Shown here in pieces: positions 35,516 to 47,985 of a stretch of 64,000 bases of DNA (its first letter is position 1; every line of letters starts with the position of its first letter). A program made the position numbers and the translations under genes. Origin of the DNA: Adiantum capillus-veneris (lineage: Eukaryota; Streptophyta; Polypodiopsida; Polypodiales; Pteridaceae). Location of the stretch: contig CM043956.1 of NCBI GenBank assembly GCA_014529385.2, positions 91,280,721 to 91,344,720 on the forward strand, given 5' to 3'. The notes under the pieces were generated by a model. That model was not told where the DNA came from. It searched no databases and worked only from the letters and a program-made list of their open reading frames with translations.

Positions 35516-37313
35516 AGGATGCATGGAAGATTTGTTCACATATTGTTTTGTAACAAATTTATGGACTTTATTAATCCTCATAAGTTTTTTCAAACATTGA
35601 TAAATGATTTTCACATCAATAAAGAACTGTCTAAAATGAGGATTTGCTTTGGTTGGAAATATACCAAAAACTTGAACCATACTCTGTACAAACCATCTTC
35701 TATGTTTGCCAAAGAAATTGATGAAACACAACCATGTGGTTGGTTAACTCATAAAAGGTTTTCCAACTTTTTAGTTGACATAGAACCATTCGGAAGACAT
35801 GTGATCACCACTAACCCTAGCATAGCTAGACGTAAAACTTTCCAAGAGTTTATCAAGAAAGGATTAAATCACATACCATTAACCAGTAAACTCTAAGTCA
35901 ATAATAAAAGAACTTAGCAATGTATGGAAGAACTTATGTATCCTTTTAGGGTGTGAGGATAGTAAAGCTCATTACAATTATATCCAAGGGTCAGTTAATG
36001 AGATGTTTGCCCAAAGATTTCCCTTTTATAGGCAGAACCAAACTCCTTGGTACAAGAACACAGACCTGATGGATGAAATAAAATATATTTTATAATATTT
36101 ATTTATATGTGGACTTGATAAATCTGCACAAACTCCAATATTCATATGTAAGAAACTCATTCAATTAGCAGTAAGGAGAAGACTAGAAAGCCCCGAATTC
36201 TGTCTTCTTCCTTCACAAGAGGAAGAAATTTGCCAGGCCATAGGATCTTATACCCAAGAGATTGGGTTAAAAACACCATCTATGTTCTCTCTCCCATATC
36301 TTATGGGAAATTTTAAAATCCATAAAATGGATTTCAGATGGATCACTAATGCACATAATTGTGTATTTACTCCTGCTACAAGTATAATCACCAAACTACT
36401 CAAAGGACTAATACAAGGGTTTATAGAATACACCGAAATCATACATAAAAAGCTACATATTTTTTTTGGAACACAAACCAACGGGTATTGGATGATCTAT
36501 AATCAGTACGATTTTTTGAATAATCTACCAAAACTATGAAATATCTTGGATTTAAGAAATACCACAAACAGATTGTGCTTACAAAAAAGAAAAGTGAAGT
36601 GGTCTGGACATTTGAGTACTTAAATAACATCAATGAGTTTGTTCTTGATAACTGCTTTACAAAATTAGGCAAACATATTACCACCAAGAAAAAGGTATAC
36701 CAATGGGATATAATTGTTCACCATCATGGTGTAATTTGTATTTGGCATGGTATGAAATAGAATACATAAAAAAGTTATCCCGGCTTACACAATTTGATAT
36801 AATGAAAGCGTTCTTATACTCATGGAGGTATATGGACGATTTGCTATTTGCTAATAATCCATTTATTTCACAATGTCTAAACCACAAAAAACCTTTGTCC
36901 CAAGAGGACCCCTTTACAATTTACCCTTTAGACATTATTGAGATTAAAGCCACACACAACAAGAACCAAACCACATATTTAAATACACATATCCAATTGT
37001 GCGAGTCAATAGAAGGAGAGCATGTAACATACACCGCATGGAAAAAAACAAATTACCATGCCCTAATGTTTTGTTTATTCATGCAGCCAGTAACCGGCCA
37101 AAAAAGATGGCATATAATGTATGCATATCACAAGTTCTTCCCATATTGTATAATACATCCCAAGAATCGTATGCGGTAATAGATTTAAATAAACTAGTCT
37201 CTATGTTTGTAGAGAATGGGTTCAAAAAAGAGAAGATAATTACATGTATTACCAATTTCATTGAGGGAAATCAATTTCCTGGCATTAGATTTACCATCAA
37301 TAACTTAAAATAG
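35515..37313 (+). pseudogene. Reverse transcriptase (Penelope-like style), frameshifted
   Basis: Pieces in order: GWLTHKRFSNFLVDIEPFGR with HVITTNPSIARRKTFQEF (35730-35860); FICGLDKSAQTPIFICKKLI (36102); FSLPYLMGNFKIHKMDFRWI, TNAHNCVFTPATSIITKLLK (36285-36405); NINEFVLDNCFTKLG (36625-36670); GIPMGYNCSPSWCNLYLAWY (36694); WRYMDDLLFANN (36823); IYPLDIIEIKATHN and a C-terminal tail to 37313. These match the RT blocks 1-5 with both catalytic aspartates kept. The frame changes at least four times, with stops between 35896 and 36102. No endonuclease domain was recognised after the RT. Confidence 0.8.
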
Positions 37314-37388
37314 AGAATTGGTAGAGGATAGGTCCACTTGGTGGCCTATCCTCCACCGAATGCACCTTTCCTCAGGGTTGGGGGAGGG

Positions 37389-37390
<2 letters not shown>

Positions 37391-37431
<41 letters not shown>

Positions 37432-37962
37432 ATATATGGAACACAGGATGCATGCTAACAACATTCCGTGATATTATGGACACACAACCACACAACAAAC
37501 ATATGCTTACATAGTACCATTGGAAAAAAGCGCAGTTTTTTTAACAAGCTTTTACAAAACATGACACATGCGACAACATCATTGGCAAAAGAGTGATAGA
37601 AGGACAGATACCTCCAAAGTAGGACGTGATGATGGATTTCAAGACCAAAGAACCCCTTCCTTTTTTATCTTTCATTTGTAATTTGTGGCATCGACAAGCC
37701 CTTTATTTTGTAATTTAATTTGCAACTTGCTTTGGAATTTTCTAGAAGCATGTATACCTTGAATTAATCAGGGTTTCACTGGCATTGAGTATAGAAAGTC
37801 TTACAAAACCCAAGTAATTGGTTTTTATTCACAAAATTAATGGATACACGGACCCAAGCGTAATACCTACACAGTTACAAGATACTGTTTAAAAGGTTCA
37901 TTTTTACGATAATTGGCTTACCTACAAACAATAGTTTCACTTTTTCCTATATCAAGTAATAA
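37391..37962 (+). repeat. 3' terminal direct repeat with (CA)n
   Basis: Partner of 33365-33907. It begins in a longer (CA)n run (37391-37429) and ends at CAAGTAATAA, where similarity to the 5' copy ceases. Confidence 0.93.
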
Positions 37963-40900
37963 ACTTGCCAATATCTACATGGAAAATAAGATTTTAATAT
38001 TAAAAAAGGCCTAAAATAAAGCACTCTGCATACCCTCTAAAATAAGCACTCTGTATACCCTCTAAAAAAAGTAAATTGCCTTACTGGAGGCGCCAAATGC
38101 CAGCGCTGGCATGTAGGCTGCAGAAGGCTTTGATGCACCCAAAGGTTAGGAATTTAAGGCAGCGCATGGGTCAGATCCCCTTATAAAACGAAGGAGTGCA
38201 AGGCTCGCCACCACACACACATCGTTGAGGTATCTGCTACGCACACATAGAGAGCGTAGGAGCTTTGAAGCACACACTTGACACACACACACACCCACAC
38301 AGTGATGCAATTGCCATAGGCAATTGGGTGGTAACTCACGACACACACACACCCACACAATGGTGCAAGGAAGGTGAGCGCAGCTATCGTACGAAACCGA
38401 TAAGGCATCAAGCCACAAGAGGCGTCCTCATCACACACACAAAGGCGCAATTCTCAGGCCGATGGATTGCAAAAAAATACATAACAGAAGAAGGTAAAAA
38501 CGTTTTTCTTAAAGGTCTTTTAAGTTGTATACAAAGCAATTATTAAAGTACTTGTTCTCATAGCATATGTCAATACGCTATCTCGAAACACCACTTATTG
38601 GCCGAAGCACACGAAGGGCGTGCTCAGATGTATGTACACACAGAAAAACAAAAAAATGTGACACTAAGCTATCATATAACATAAGCTAGCTTTATGCCGT
38701 AAAAGTAAGACATATCTACGTTCACGAAGTCCATAAAGTAACGAACGCTTACATATACATGCATAGATTAGTAGTAGAGAATCTCACATACAATTACAAA
38801 AAGAGGAAGCTCCGCATGTGTATAAGTGGTGTACACAATAGTTTATGAATAACCGACACAAGATTAATACATTGACAAGAACAAGCTTGGGTATTGGCAT
38901 ACTTATACAAACGGTTCGGCATTCATGTACAAAAGCATAAGCACATAAACACATTTAAGCATCATACTGGCATATAAACCGGTTGTATAATATGCATAAT
39001 TTAAAATCTGTATCATAGGACTAATATCTCTGCACAAAATTAGGTGACATTTGAAGGTAACAGTATCAAGTGGTACATTACCTTGAGCACTAAGTGGGAA
39101 GGAGGAGCACTACAGATGTCTATTGCAAGCAATAACCAGGTAAATTGATACAGAAAGCCTCGAGTACAATTGTTTTTAAGCAATGATGTTAAAAAGAAAA
39201 GTTTTTCTCCTTATCTGCTTTTCTTAATGATTACTATCTAGCATAAAAATGTATCGAAGATTTGAAACAGGGTATGTGACAACCTCCTGTGAGGCCAGAT
39301 ATCGATGTCATTGTGTAAGACTAGTATTCTTTAGAAAAAGAAAGATTTTACAAACAAAATGTTGCCAAAATTTAATGATTACTATCTAGCATAAAAATGT
39401 ATCAAAGATTTGAAACAGGGTATGTGACAACCTCTTGTGAGGACAGATGTCATTGTGTAAGACTAATTTTCTTTAGAAAAAGAAAGGTTTTACAAACAAA
39501 ATGCTGCCAAAATTTTCACAAATTAGATATACTTATAAATTGGAATGCTGACTTATAAACCATAGAGATAAGGATGCCCCTAAGGCAACATCTAGTATAG
39601 TATCTAAGAAAGCTAAACTCATATAAGTAACCATTGATGACAAACAGGGGTACAGACAGACAACTAGGATGAGCATCACTCAAGATGTATTTAAGCTACA
39701 ACAGATTCGGGACAAGGTCATGGCAGCACATAAAGGGAAAAAGAGAACCAAGCCAATAGCAATTAGAGACCCCATCTCCAAGCCGTGTAAACCCATAAAA
39801 ACTTTCACAGACCGTAATTGACCCTACTTGCATAGACGAGCAAAAGAAAACATAACATATGATTACGAGTAAGGTTGGGGTCCAGGGTGTGACAACAATA
39901 ACAAGCAGTGGGGATTGCTTGATATACCTGTCACCCATTTAGTAAAAATTAATTTTAATTAATTGTACTTGTGGTTGGTTGGTAGGTAAAGATCCCTGCT
40001 TTCATCTGATAGGAGTTCCAGCTTAAAGCTCGTACTGTTTCATGTATCAAAGTATCTTGTAATAAGTTTTATATCAAAAAATTCTACTTTGCTTTGTTCT
40101 ATACACAATATGGTAATTACAAACAGTATTTAATTTCTCTCAGTATATGATTCTAAATGATGGGATTTTACAATCAAACCACACACACACACACACACAC
40201 ACAAAAGATGGCTCAAGATAAAACACCCAGTGGGGCCAATCGGGGCCCTACATATATAATTTTACGGACCCTCTGGGCTCCTTGGTTTTGTCGACGGGCC
40301 TGCAAGCAAAACCAGGAAGTCCGGCAAGCTTTTTGTGGGTTTCCATTGTTGGGAAATAAGCAAACTGGAACATCTTTATAGCGATGTCACCCAAGAGCGT
40401 TGAAAGAGCACTACAAGAACACCAAAATATTTGGGAAACCCCTTTGAAACACCACTAATCAAATCAGAGTAGTCCCCTTGGGAATTTACTGGCCGTCACC
40501 CACCCAAGAGACTATGTCACGTAGGACAAAACCCTGTCAAAGCACGGATTTACAACACACACCGACCAATGCATATGAAGGCAAGGGCCTCCCCTTTCAC
40601 AATTGAACGTCACAAACCCACAAATTCAACATCAATTCCACAATTCTTATATACATGCCCTTCCAGTCTGTCTGCACAAAATTTACCACTAGGATGCCAT
40701 AGCCATAACCCTACAGAGAACTAGTCGTAACCTGAAGAGCACAACTCCAATTGGGGCACTTTAAAGCTTGAGAGAAAGCTTGAAAAATTACTGGCGAGAA
40801 AGTGAAGATGACCAAATTTGAATTTACACGCTGCTACATGCAAAATTGTCATGAACACAGAGCTGTCCCGATACGACTATACGTAGAGTAGGGAAGGCGA

Positions 40901-40984
40901 GGACAAAAACTGCAACAGAAACCATCAAGGAGGCACAACGAGCTCAAACCTGTAATTTTCTAGGGTTCGAATGAAATTTTTTAA
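37963..40984. other. No recognisable gene
   Basis: Contains a tandem duplication of about 27 bp (AAAATAAGCACTCTGYATACCCTCT, 38016-38066), CA-rich words at 38205-38435, a (CA)n run at 40178-40203, and the 148 bp repeat at 39224. The part from about 40250 may be the inner LTR of the gypsy copy at 41 kb. No protein motif. Confidence 0.45.
39224..39515. repeat. Tandem duplication, 148 bp unit
   Basis: TTAATGATTACTATCTAGCA starts at 39224 and 39372. The copies are about 95% alike, and the second lacks a few bases around GATATCGATGTC. Confidence 0.93.
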
Positions 40985-41231
40985 CTTCGTAAACAAGTTT
41001 TAGTTATATAAAAGTATCACTTCAAAAGACTCACTCACAAGCACTCACAGTAGCCCGACAACTATCACTAGACTAGCAACTTGCAGTGCATGTACATGTG
41101 CTTGCTAAAGCAAACTAAAAACCCCACAAAAAAAATGCCCACACACACTTTTGACAACGGGCGTCATGTCCATATGTACAAATTTACAAAAAAATGGGGT
41201 ATCAGAAATGCTCCCAACATAGTTTGCCACA
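40985..41231 (-). repeat. LTR-like tail of second gypsy copy
   Basis: Aligns with 6030-6281. On the minus strand it starts TGTGGCAAAC after the purine tract GCAGGCTGGGG and carries a TATA-like TTTTATATAAC. Its outer end could not be set. Confidence 0.6.
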
Positions 41232-41371
41232 CCCCAGCCTGCTAGATCATTCATGATCAACAGCACAAAAAAGATCCTGTAAATCACATGAGGGAGTCTT
41301 CACTTCATCTTCATCCTTAGCCATGTGATCATAAAATTCTTCAAAAGAAGGCTCATCCTCAATCACAGTCA

Positions 41372-42067
41372 TCAACCTATATACTTCTTCAACCTACAGC
41401 CATTCACACGTTCTTTATGTCGGGTACCATCCAAGTCAGCAAGCTGATATGTGCCATTTGGAAAGCTATTTAAGACCAAAGAAAGGACCTTGCCACTTGA
41501 TTTGAAACTTCTTTTGAAAAGTGCTATCAAGATTACTATTGTAATGAAGCACCATGTCACCCGTCTTGATGTCCTTGTCCTTCACCTTCTCATTTGCCTT
41601 TGCTTGATTGTTCTTCAAGACCTGCTCATAATGCTCAAAAGTCAACAACCTATCCAATTGTACACATTGCAAATATAGAAGACTTTCCTTGAATGCATCA
41701 TTGGGCTCTTCTTCAAGCTTTAGCATCATCTTCAAAGCTGATATCTCCACCTCAATAGGAAGTAAAACCTCTTTGCCAAAAACTAGATGGAAGGGAGAGA
41801 AACCAGTACCTGATTTGATGGCAGTTCTGTAAGCCCATAGAGCACAAGGTAGCTCTAAATCCCAAGCCTTTACATTGTTTCTTGTCATCTTTGTAAGCAT
41901 CCTTATGAGATCTCCATTAAACCTTTCATTTATGCCATTGCATTGGGGATAATATGGAGTAGTAAACCTGCAATGCATATGAAGCTTCTCACATAGTTAA
42001 TCCACCAGCTCTTCCCTAAAACCTAGAACCTTGTCAAAAAGTAACTCCATGGCATGCCAAATTTGCA
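41372..42067 (-). pseudogene. Ty3/gypsy integrase (second copy of the 6-10 kb family)
   Basis: From 42067 leftward: CKFGMP, a damaged Asp block, EKLHMHCRFTTPYYPQCNG, NERFNGDLIRML with the catalytic Glu, WDLELPCALWAYRTAIKSGT, FHLVFGKEVLLPIEVEISAL, LLTFEHYEQVLKNNQAKANE, KTGDMVLHYN and a C-terminal stretch ending NGTYQLADLDGTRHKERVNG. This is better preserved than the copy at 6.4-7.2 kb. The upstream domains are cut off sharply at 42067, where unrelated GC-richer DNA begins. Stops and a frame change near 41466 inactivate it. Confidence 0.92.
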
Positions 42068-42287
42068 AAAAATATCTCTCTCGCCGTGCCGGCGTAGCAC
42101 TCCACTCTAGGAGATGCGCCTACACGTGCTCTTTTGTTATGTTCACGCTCTCAGTCTCTCTCTGTTTGCATACGTCGTGGTTTATGTGCTACGAGAATCA
42201 TCAGGTATGTAGATTTGTCCGTTTATACTAGATATTGTGTTATCTTGGGTATTGTTGATTTTATTTATCTATTTGCTGTTTTGAAAT

Positions 42288-42402
42288 CTTGAGGCTAGGT
42301 CTCATCCCTTTCATGGAGTGTTAATGCTTAACTCATTTAATTTGCTTGAGGCTAGGTCTCATCCCTTTCATGGAGTGTTAATGCTTAACTCATTTAATTT
42401 GA
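42288..42402. repeat. Two-copy tandem repeat, 57 bp
   Basis: CTTGAGGCTAGGTCTCATCC starts at 42288 and 42345. The copies are essentially identical. Confidence 0.95.
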
Positions 42403-43683
42403 TTGATTTAAGAGTGATTTATTCTTAAATGAAAATCTTTGAAGTGTATCATAGAGAAATTAAGCGCTTATAGTGGATACATGCTAGAAGTAACTTTAAT
42501 CAAATAAATATTGGAATTAACAAGTGAAATTTTAATTGCAATTTGGATAATAGATACATGGATTGCCATACTAGCTAGAAAGTCAAGAAAGGGAGAAGTT
42601 TACGACGAGTGCAACGATATGAATAAGTAGAGGAGTTGTAAAGGGCGTAGAGGAAGAAGAAGAAGCATAGAGGGTTTCCTTTTTCCATTGTCGCAGGAAC
42701 TATCCGACATAGTTGTGCACAACGCGAATAGATCCGAGGTGACCATGACGTGGGAACCACCTCACTGGAGGGATAATTTTTAATTTAATCCACTATCTCA
42801 TTGCCCTATCTCTTGTCTACTCTCATCGTCATTGTCATCGCCACTGCAACGATCTTCACCATCACCACCGTCCGAAGCCCAACTCATCACTAACTAGAGA
42901 TGCACACGGTGTCAACCATTCGATACATGCACTACCCACACACACTATCAACCACTAGCCACTCAGCTTTTGTGTGTCTCTCTCTCTCTCTCTAGCAACC
43001 CACGAAGAATCAATGTAGTCCATGATCTCTAAAAGTGGTCCAAACAGGGCTAGAGTTTTTTATTTTTTATTTTTTTTGCATTGTTACTAGCATGCAGCGG
43101 CATCCATGCTATGGCGCCATCATACCGTCTAGTTGAAACTACTCCTCCAATTGCAACACCCACCATCTCCTTGGCATGAAAAAAGCATTAACCAACCTCG
43201 CTTGGATGTTTCAGTGGTGCTAGCGTCAAACTATTGGTGACCATGCATGTCTAGGAGCGCATGCCGCCAACTTGTGTGGACAACAATCTCGCAACTCTCA
43301 CTCCCTACCTTCCACCACCTAACGTGCTGCTCCATGCTTTTGACGACTACTAGCCAACTATTGTGCACCACCCAACTGCCATGCAAAGTCGCCCACTCTC
43401 AGTATTCCTACCCCAGCCAACCCCCTTCTAATCACACACACGCAGTCTTTCTCTCTCGGAGGTAGTACCCGTTTCTTTCTCTCTCTTACTTTCTCTATCT
43501 CTCACTCTCTGCCAATCATCGCCACTCTCAGCCGCCAGAGAAAACGGCACTCTCTCTTTCTTTGGTTCTGTTCAGCCACCATCCCTCTCTCTCCTGCGGT
43601 GACAAACTCTCTCTCTCTCTCTTTTGCATGGAAATCAGTCCGACAAACTCTCTCAAATCTTTCAATGACTCGACCTCATTTAT

Positions 43684-43724
<41 letters not shown>

Positions 43725-44385
43725 GCCTGAGCTCTTGCTTGATTTCTCATGTGTAGTTGGCAGAACTCGTTTACTCTTCCCCCATCTTCTTTGTCGGCCA
43801 GCATTCGCATGCATGGGCGCCATCAGTTTTGATGGCTGCAGGGATTTCAACGTCAGACTAGGTGGTTAGCTGTAGAAATGGCCGCAGCAAGCGCGTTTGC
43901 AGGTATGGCAACAACTCCAACCGCAACCAGGTTGACGACACTCATGGCCGCAGTCATCTGATGGGCATGAAGGACAAGTAGCTACGCTTGCAGGAAGTGT
44001 CTGAAGCGGAGAGCAAGGGAGACCGGTGTGAGCAGCTACGGAGCCTTCGGCCTTAAAGGTGGAGCACCTGGCCTCTGTTGAGGGTCCACAGTAGTTATGG
44101 AGGGCTCGTCGTAGGGCAACGAGGAGAACCATGATGAGGTTCATCGTGCATAGCAGGGGTTGTGCCAAAGGCTTGGCGAGGGGCATGGCAGGAGGCCGCA
44201 ACCTACTGGGGTTTTTCTAGGGTGTTAGCAGCTACTAAGGGAACCTGCTGGGTATGCACAGGGCTGCACATTGGGGCTCCTCAAAACAGGGGCCGTTTTT
44301 TTTTTGGGGTCCTTGATGATAGGGTTGATTCGTTCCCATAGGCCTGTCGAGGACGGGTCATATATCATTTCATTTCATTTATTGT

Positions 44386-44386
<1 letters not shown>

Positions 44387-44417
<31 letters not shown>
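44387..44417. repeat. Poly-C homopolymer (31 C)
   Basis: Thirty-one consecutive cytosines on +. A tract of this length is prone to polymerase slippage and sequencing error. Confidence 0.95.
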
Positions 44418-44419
<2 letters not shown>

Positions 44420-44429
44420 CACACATCTT

Positions 44430-45030
44430 TCTCGCTCTCTCTCCCCCTTGTTTGCTGCATCCGATGCCCACACAATAGTGGAGTCCCCCCAACTACTTAG
44501 AGAGACAGACATTGATGAAGCTCTTTCGGACTAATGCAATACTTTCTGTCACAATACCCGCTGCAGAGCATCCATGGGTATAGTCGATGATGTTGATGAT
44601 GATTTTAGTGTAAATGTCCTTAGACTTTTAGTTTTTCAATTTATTTGATTACAATTTTGTACCCAGACATTGTATTAGATCCATAAATATTGTATCGGCA
44701 TGGTCTCATAGGCCTTTTTAAGATGAGTAATATAACCTTTCATTTCATTTCACTCTCCCTCTTTCCCCTCCCAGTACTGCTACTTACAGCAGCACACATT
44801 GATAACGTTCTTTAGCGAGCAATGCACTACTTTCTCACACAACGCCCAATGCCACGTACGTATCTTCAGTCATTGACAATGATGATGACGATATTAGTGT
44901 GATGTTTTTAGGGGTTTTTTATTTTCCATTTATTCTTTCACTTTACTTCATTTTATTTTAGTACCCAACCATTGGTTTAGATCCACAAGGATTGTATCAG
45001 GTTGGTCTCATTCGAAATTTTGGCATTTTG
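44430..45030. repeat. Diverged direct duplication, ~300 bp unit
   Basis: 44430-44710 and 44750-45030 share an ordered set of words: CTCTCCC, GACATTGAT or CACATTGAT, GCAATACTTTCT or GCACTACTTTCT, GATGATGA, TTAGTGT, GTACCCA, TTAGATCCA and GGTCTCAT. They form an old tandem duplication. Confidence 0.65.
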
Positions 45031-46042
45031 AAGACTGTTAACCTAGCATTTCAGCATGATAATACTCCTATTTACAATTGCTCCTGTTTATAATCGATTC
45101 ACATTTGAAGAATGGATGGTAGTTGTATTTGGTATTGGGGCTACATACGATTCAAGTAATACGGCTTTCATGCAGAGTGTAGGGGCACAATAATATCATG
45201 TTCCACTGGCATGTAGACCTAAAGACTGTCAGGACATTAGTTTATGACCGTATTATCTAGAGAACACTAAACACATCCACACACACTCACTTGTCAATTT
45301 CGATGATGTACGCACACATACACACACACACACATATTGTTTGAATGTCTTGATAATACGCAAACCGGCATTCCCTGCTTCATGCATCCTTATTCTTCTA
45401 TATTGCAAGCTAATTAGACCTTTACTTCGCCCTAATTTTGAATGACAATGGTATACCGCGTGTCGTCCACGTTATCTGAATTTCAAGGCATTATTTAGCC
45501 TACTTTAAGTAATTTGTACAAGTTGTAGACTCCCTGCATCATAGCCACTACAAGTTTAACCAACAAGTTTAATTACGTGATTTTGCAAGGCATTTTCTTG
45601 ATGCACAGGAACCTCCATTCTCTTACATCATTTATGTCTAAGAGGAGATGCATGTTGTAAATGGAGGCTTCTAGGACAAAGCAACTAAGATTGAATTAAT
45701 TTTTCTTTATTTCTAACTCCCTCTCACTTTCTATAAATCGATCCAAGGCTAAACATAGTAGATGTTTGTAAGTAATCAGTGTAATTTTGTCTCTCACATT
45801 GAGCTCTACATTCAAATCGGATCTCCTTCCTACATTTTCTGTTTGTTGGTGACTCTAGTTGGCATATGCTATTAATTTAAAACTACACAGTTTTTCTTGC
45901 CGCTAAGTTGTCCAATGTTTCAATTTTAACAAGGTTATATATCACTTTTCGTTTGTGTTCCGACTTAATTTATTTTTAACTTGCGATTGTTCACTCAAGG
46001 AGTCACTTATTAACACAAAATCAACACATTTTGGATTGTTAA

Positions 46043-47383
46043 CACTAGGTTGGTAACCTAACAAGACATAAAAGTGTCCTTTCAGGGTTTTGAAAAAAAC
46101 CTCCAAAACCATAGTAGATCCACTCATTTTGTAAAATCCTTTCATGAGGTTATAGTTCAAGGCCTACTACACATGGAAAAAATAAGAAACTTGTAAAATT
46201 TCTCATCTTTTGGTCACACCAAGCCTCCAAAGTTGATGGACCAGTACATTTTCATCAAAACAGTCATTTCTTACGTTTTGTTGCATAAAAATAAGATTAC
46301 GGATTTTTGTAGGACTTGAGATAAATTCCCTAGTTAACTTCAATGGGTTGGTGATCAGAACATATAATTGCTTCTCACTCACTTTTTTTTTTTTGCCAAA
46401 AGAAATAGGTACAAAAAGTTGAATTTTTACCAATCTGCAAACCTATCATCAAAGTTTCTATAGCCACTCTCAATACAAATACTATATGCATGTTTTCTTA
46501 GTTCCCTATTTTCCTTTAGGTTCATAAGGAGCCATGGAGCATGTCAAAAGAATAATACATCTCTTACCAAGGGGAATCTTGGGGACAAAGATGAAGTACT
46601 AAATACAGCAAACGTGAAAAAAAAAACTGGGTTCAATATTATGAGTTGTAGAATCCCATAGAAACTATTCAATATCTAGCCAAATTTGATACTTATGACT
46701 AGATATGGTTACTACCTACAAAATGCATGTAGTTGTTACAAGAAACTAATAATATTGAAAAAGCTATACTTGATATACTAGAATGTTTCATTTTCTTCTA
46801 TAATTGAAAAAATCAACCATCGTTGTCTACTATGCAAAATAGGATATTAGGTGCCCCAAAACTCAAGGAATATTAGCTTTATGTTACAATATGTGACATA
46901 GAAAATCAAAACTGCATTTGGATATCATGAAAGCCACCAAAAAAATCATAGAAGAGCTAAAATTGGCTAAAAAATTGGATTTGATAATTTTTATAATTTG
47001 GCCATAACTTACAACTTTAACATTTATTTCTCCCTAGAAGCATCAGAACATGTTGAGGACTACTAAAGATAGTTCTCTAGCATTATAGACCTCACAAACA
47101 TGAATTTTAGAGTGGTATTGTTGCAAAAAGTTAAAAAAAGCCAAAAACAGGACCCATTTTTTCACACAGTTTAGGTTGTGAAATGTTGTGCAAGGACAAG
47201 GTTAAAGATGGAATTGATATTCCAAAAAAATGTCGAGTTTTTTTCAGCTCATGAGACAACTTTCTAGACAAATAGCACCTCAAAATCCATTTTGAAATTC
47301 TTGACATAATTCAAGGAAAATGGTCACTTAACAGGACATAAAAGTGTCCCAGGACATAAAAGTGTCCCATTACCAACCTAGTG
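46043..47383. mobile_element. Non-autonomous TIR element flanked by TTAA
   Basis: CACTAGGTTGGTAA (46043-46056) and its exact reverse complement (47370-47383) bound 1,341 bp, with TTAA immediately outside on both sides (46039-46042 and 47384-47387). TTAA duplication is characteristic of piggyBac-type integration, whereas the CACTA start resembles En/Spm ends. The superfamily is thus ambiguous. Just inside each end is ACATAAAAGTGTCC, a self-complementary hairpin (GGACA...TGTCC), once on the left and twice on the right. The interior is AT-rich and no transposase was recognised. Confidence 0.82.
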
Positions 47384-47737
47384 TTAAGTATATTTTGCTA
47401 TAAGTTTGATAGTTGCATCTTTCTCCTACTTGTGTCTCTCTCCACGCGCACACACTGGTATATCTATTTCCCAATGCCATATAACATCCATGTACGTACA
47501 CCCAATACCTCCTTACTTTCTTATCTTTCAAGCTATGCACCTAGCTATTTTTCATATTGTGGCTTGAACATCGCACTAAATGGCATTTTCACTGAGAACA
47601 TTTTCCATGAAGCTACTCCCATGAGCTACGATACTTTGCATTAATAAACAAACAGTTTGTAAGTGATTTGATGTACTCCAACGTGGTGTCCAACAAAATA
47701 TTTTCCTCTTTTATGTCTTGTCTGGTTGATTGGTCAC

Positions 47738-47985
47738 GTGCACACAAATTTGCCGATTTAGGCAGTGTGTAGGTCCTCATCATGGTGCAGATCCGCCAAT
47801 TTAGACAGCACATTGATAAATTACAGACTCATGATTTTTAAACAATATCAAATGCAGATTCATCGATTTAGGCAGCATTAGTGCAGATTCATCGATTTAG
47901 GCAACAAGTCTTATTAGTGCAAATTTGCCAATTTCGGCAGCACGCCTTATTGGTGTAGACTTGCCGTTTGAAGCAACACCGATCA
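47738..47985. repeat. Degenerate tandem repeat, ~30-37 bp unit
   Basis: At least six variants of TGCAGATTCATCGATTTAGG followed by CAGCA occur at about 47738, 47782, 47850, 47880, 47917 and 47953. Confidence 0.75.

Larger units (their letters stand above)
33363..37962 (+). mobile_element. Penelope-like or related RT element with terminal direct repeats
   Basis: A 4.6 kb unit bounded by direct repeats of about 540 bp (33365-33907 and 37391-37962). Inside lie an unassigned upstream open frame and a reverse transcriptase with GIPMG and YMDD boxes. The RT style (GIPMGxNCSP, then RYMDDLLFANN) resembles RTs of Penelope-like and allied retroelements rather than LTR elements. Penelope-like elements are known to carry LTR-like terminal repeats. 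No GIY-YIG endonuclease, tyrosine recombinase, protease or integrase was found. An antisense CACTA fragment interrupts it at about 35000-35515. Confidence 0.65.
42068..46038. other. No convincing gene; simple repeats and diverged duplication
   Basis: Open frames at 43247-43465 and 43866-44201 are compositionally biased (Thr/Ser/Pro/Cys rich) and show no motif. CT tracts lie at 42979-42994 and 43685-43721, and a poly-C run at 44387-44417. Confidence 0.45.

Noticed and set aside
33363-37962. DIRS-type element
   Set aside because: DIRS elements encode a tyrosine recombinase and have split or inverted repeats. Neither was seen; the repeats are simple and direct.
43247-44201. Cys/Thr/Pro-rich open frames at 43247-43465 (+) and 43866-44201 (-)
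   Set aside because: No motif, no splice context, biased composition in CT-rich DNA. Likely chance open frames.
47738-47985. CRISPR-like spacing of ~35 bp degenerate repeats
   Set aside because: Units are diverged and adjacent with no uniform spacers. Context is a plant nuclear genome.
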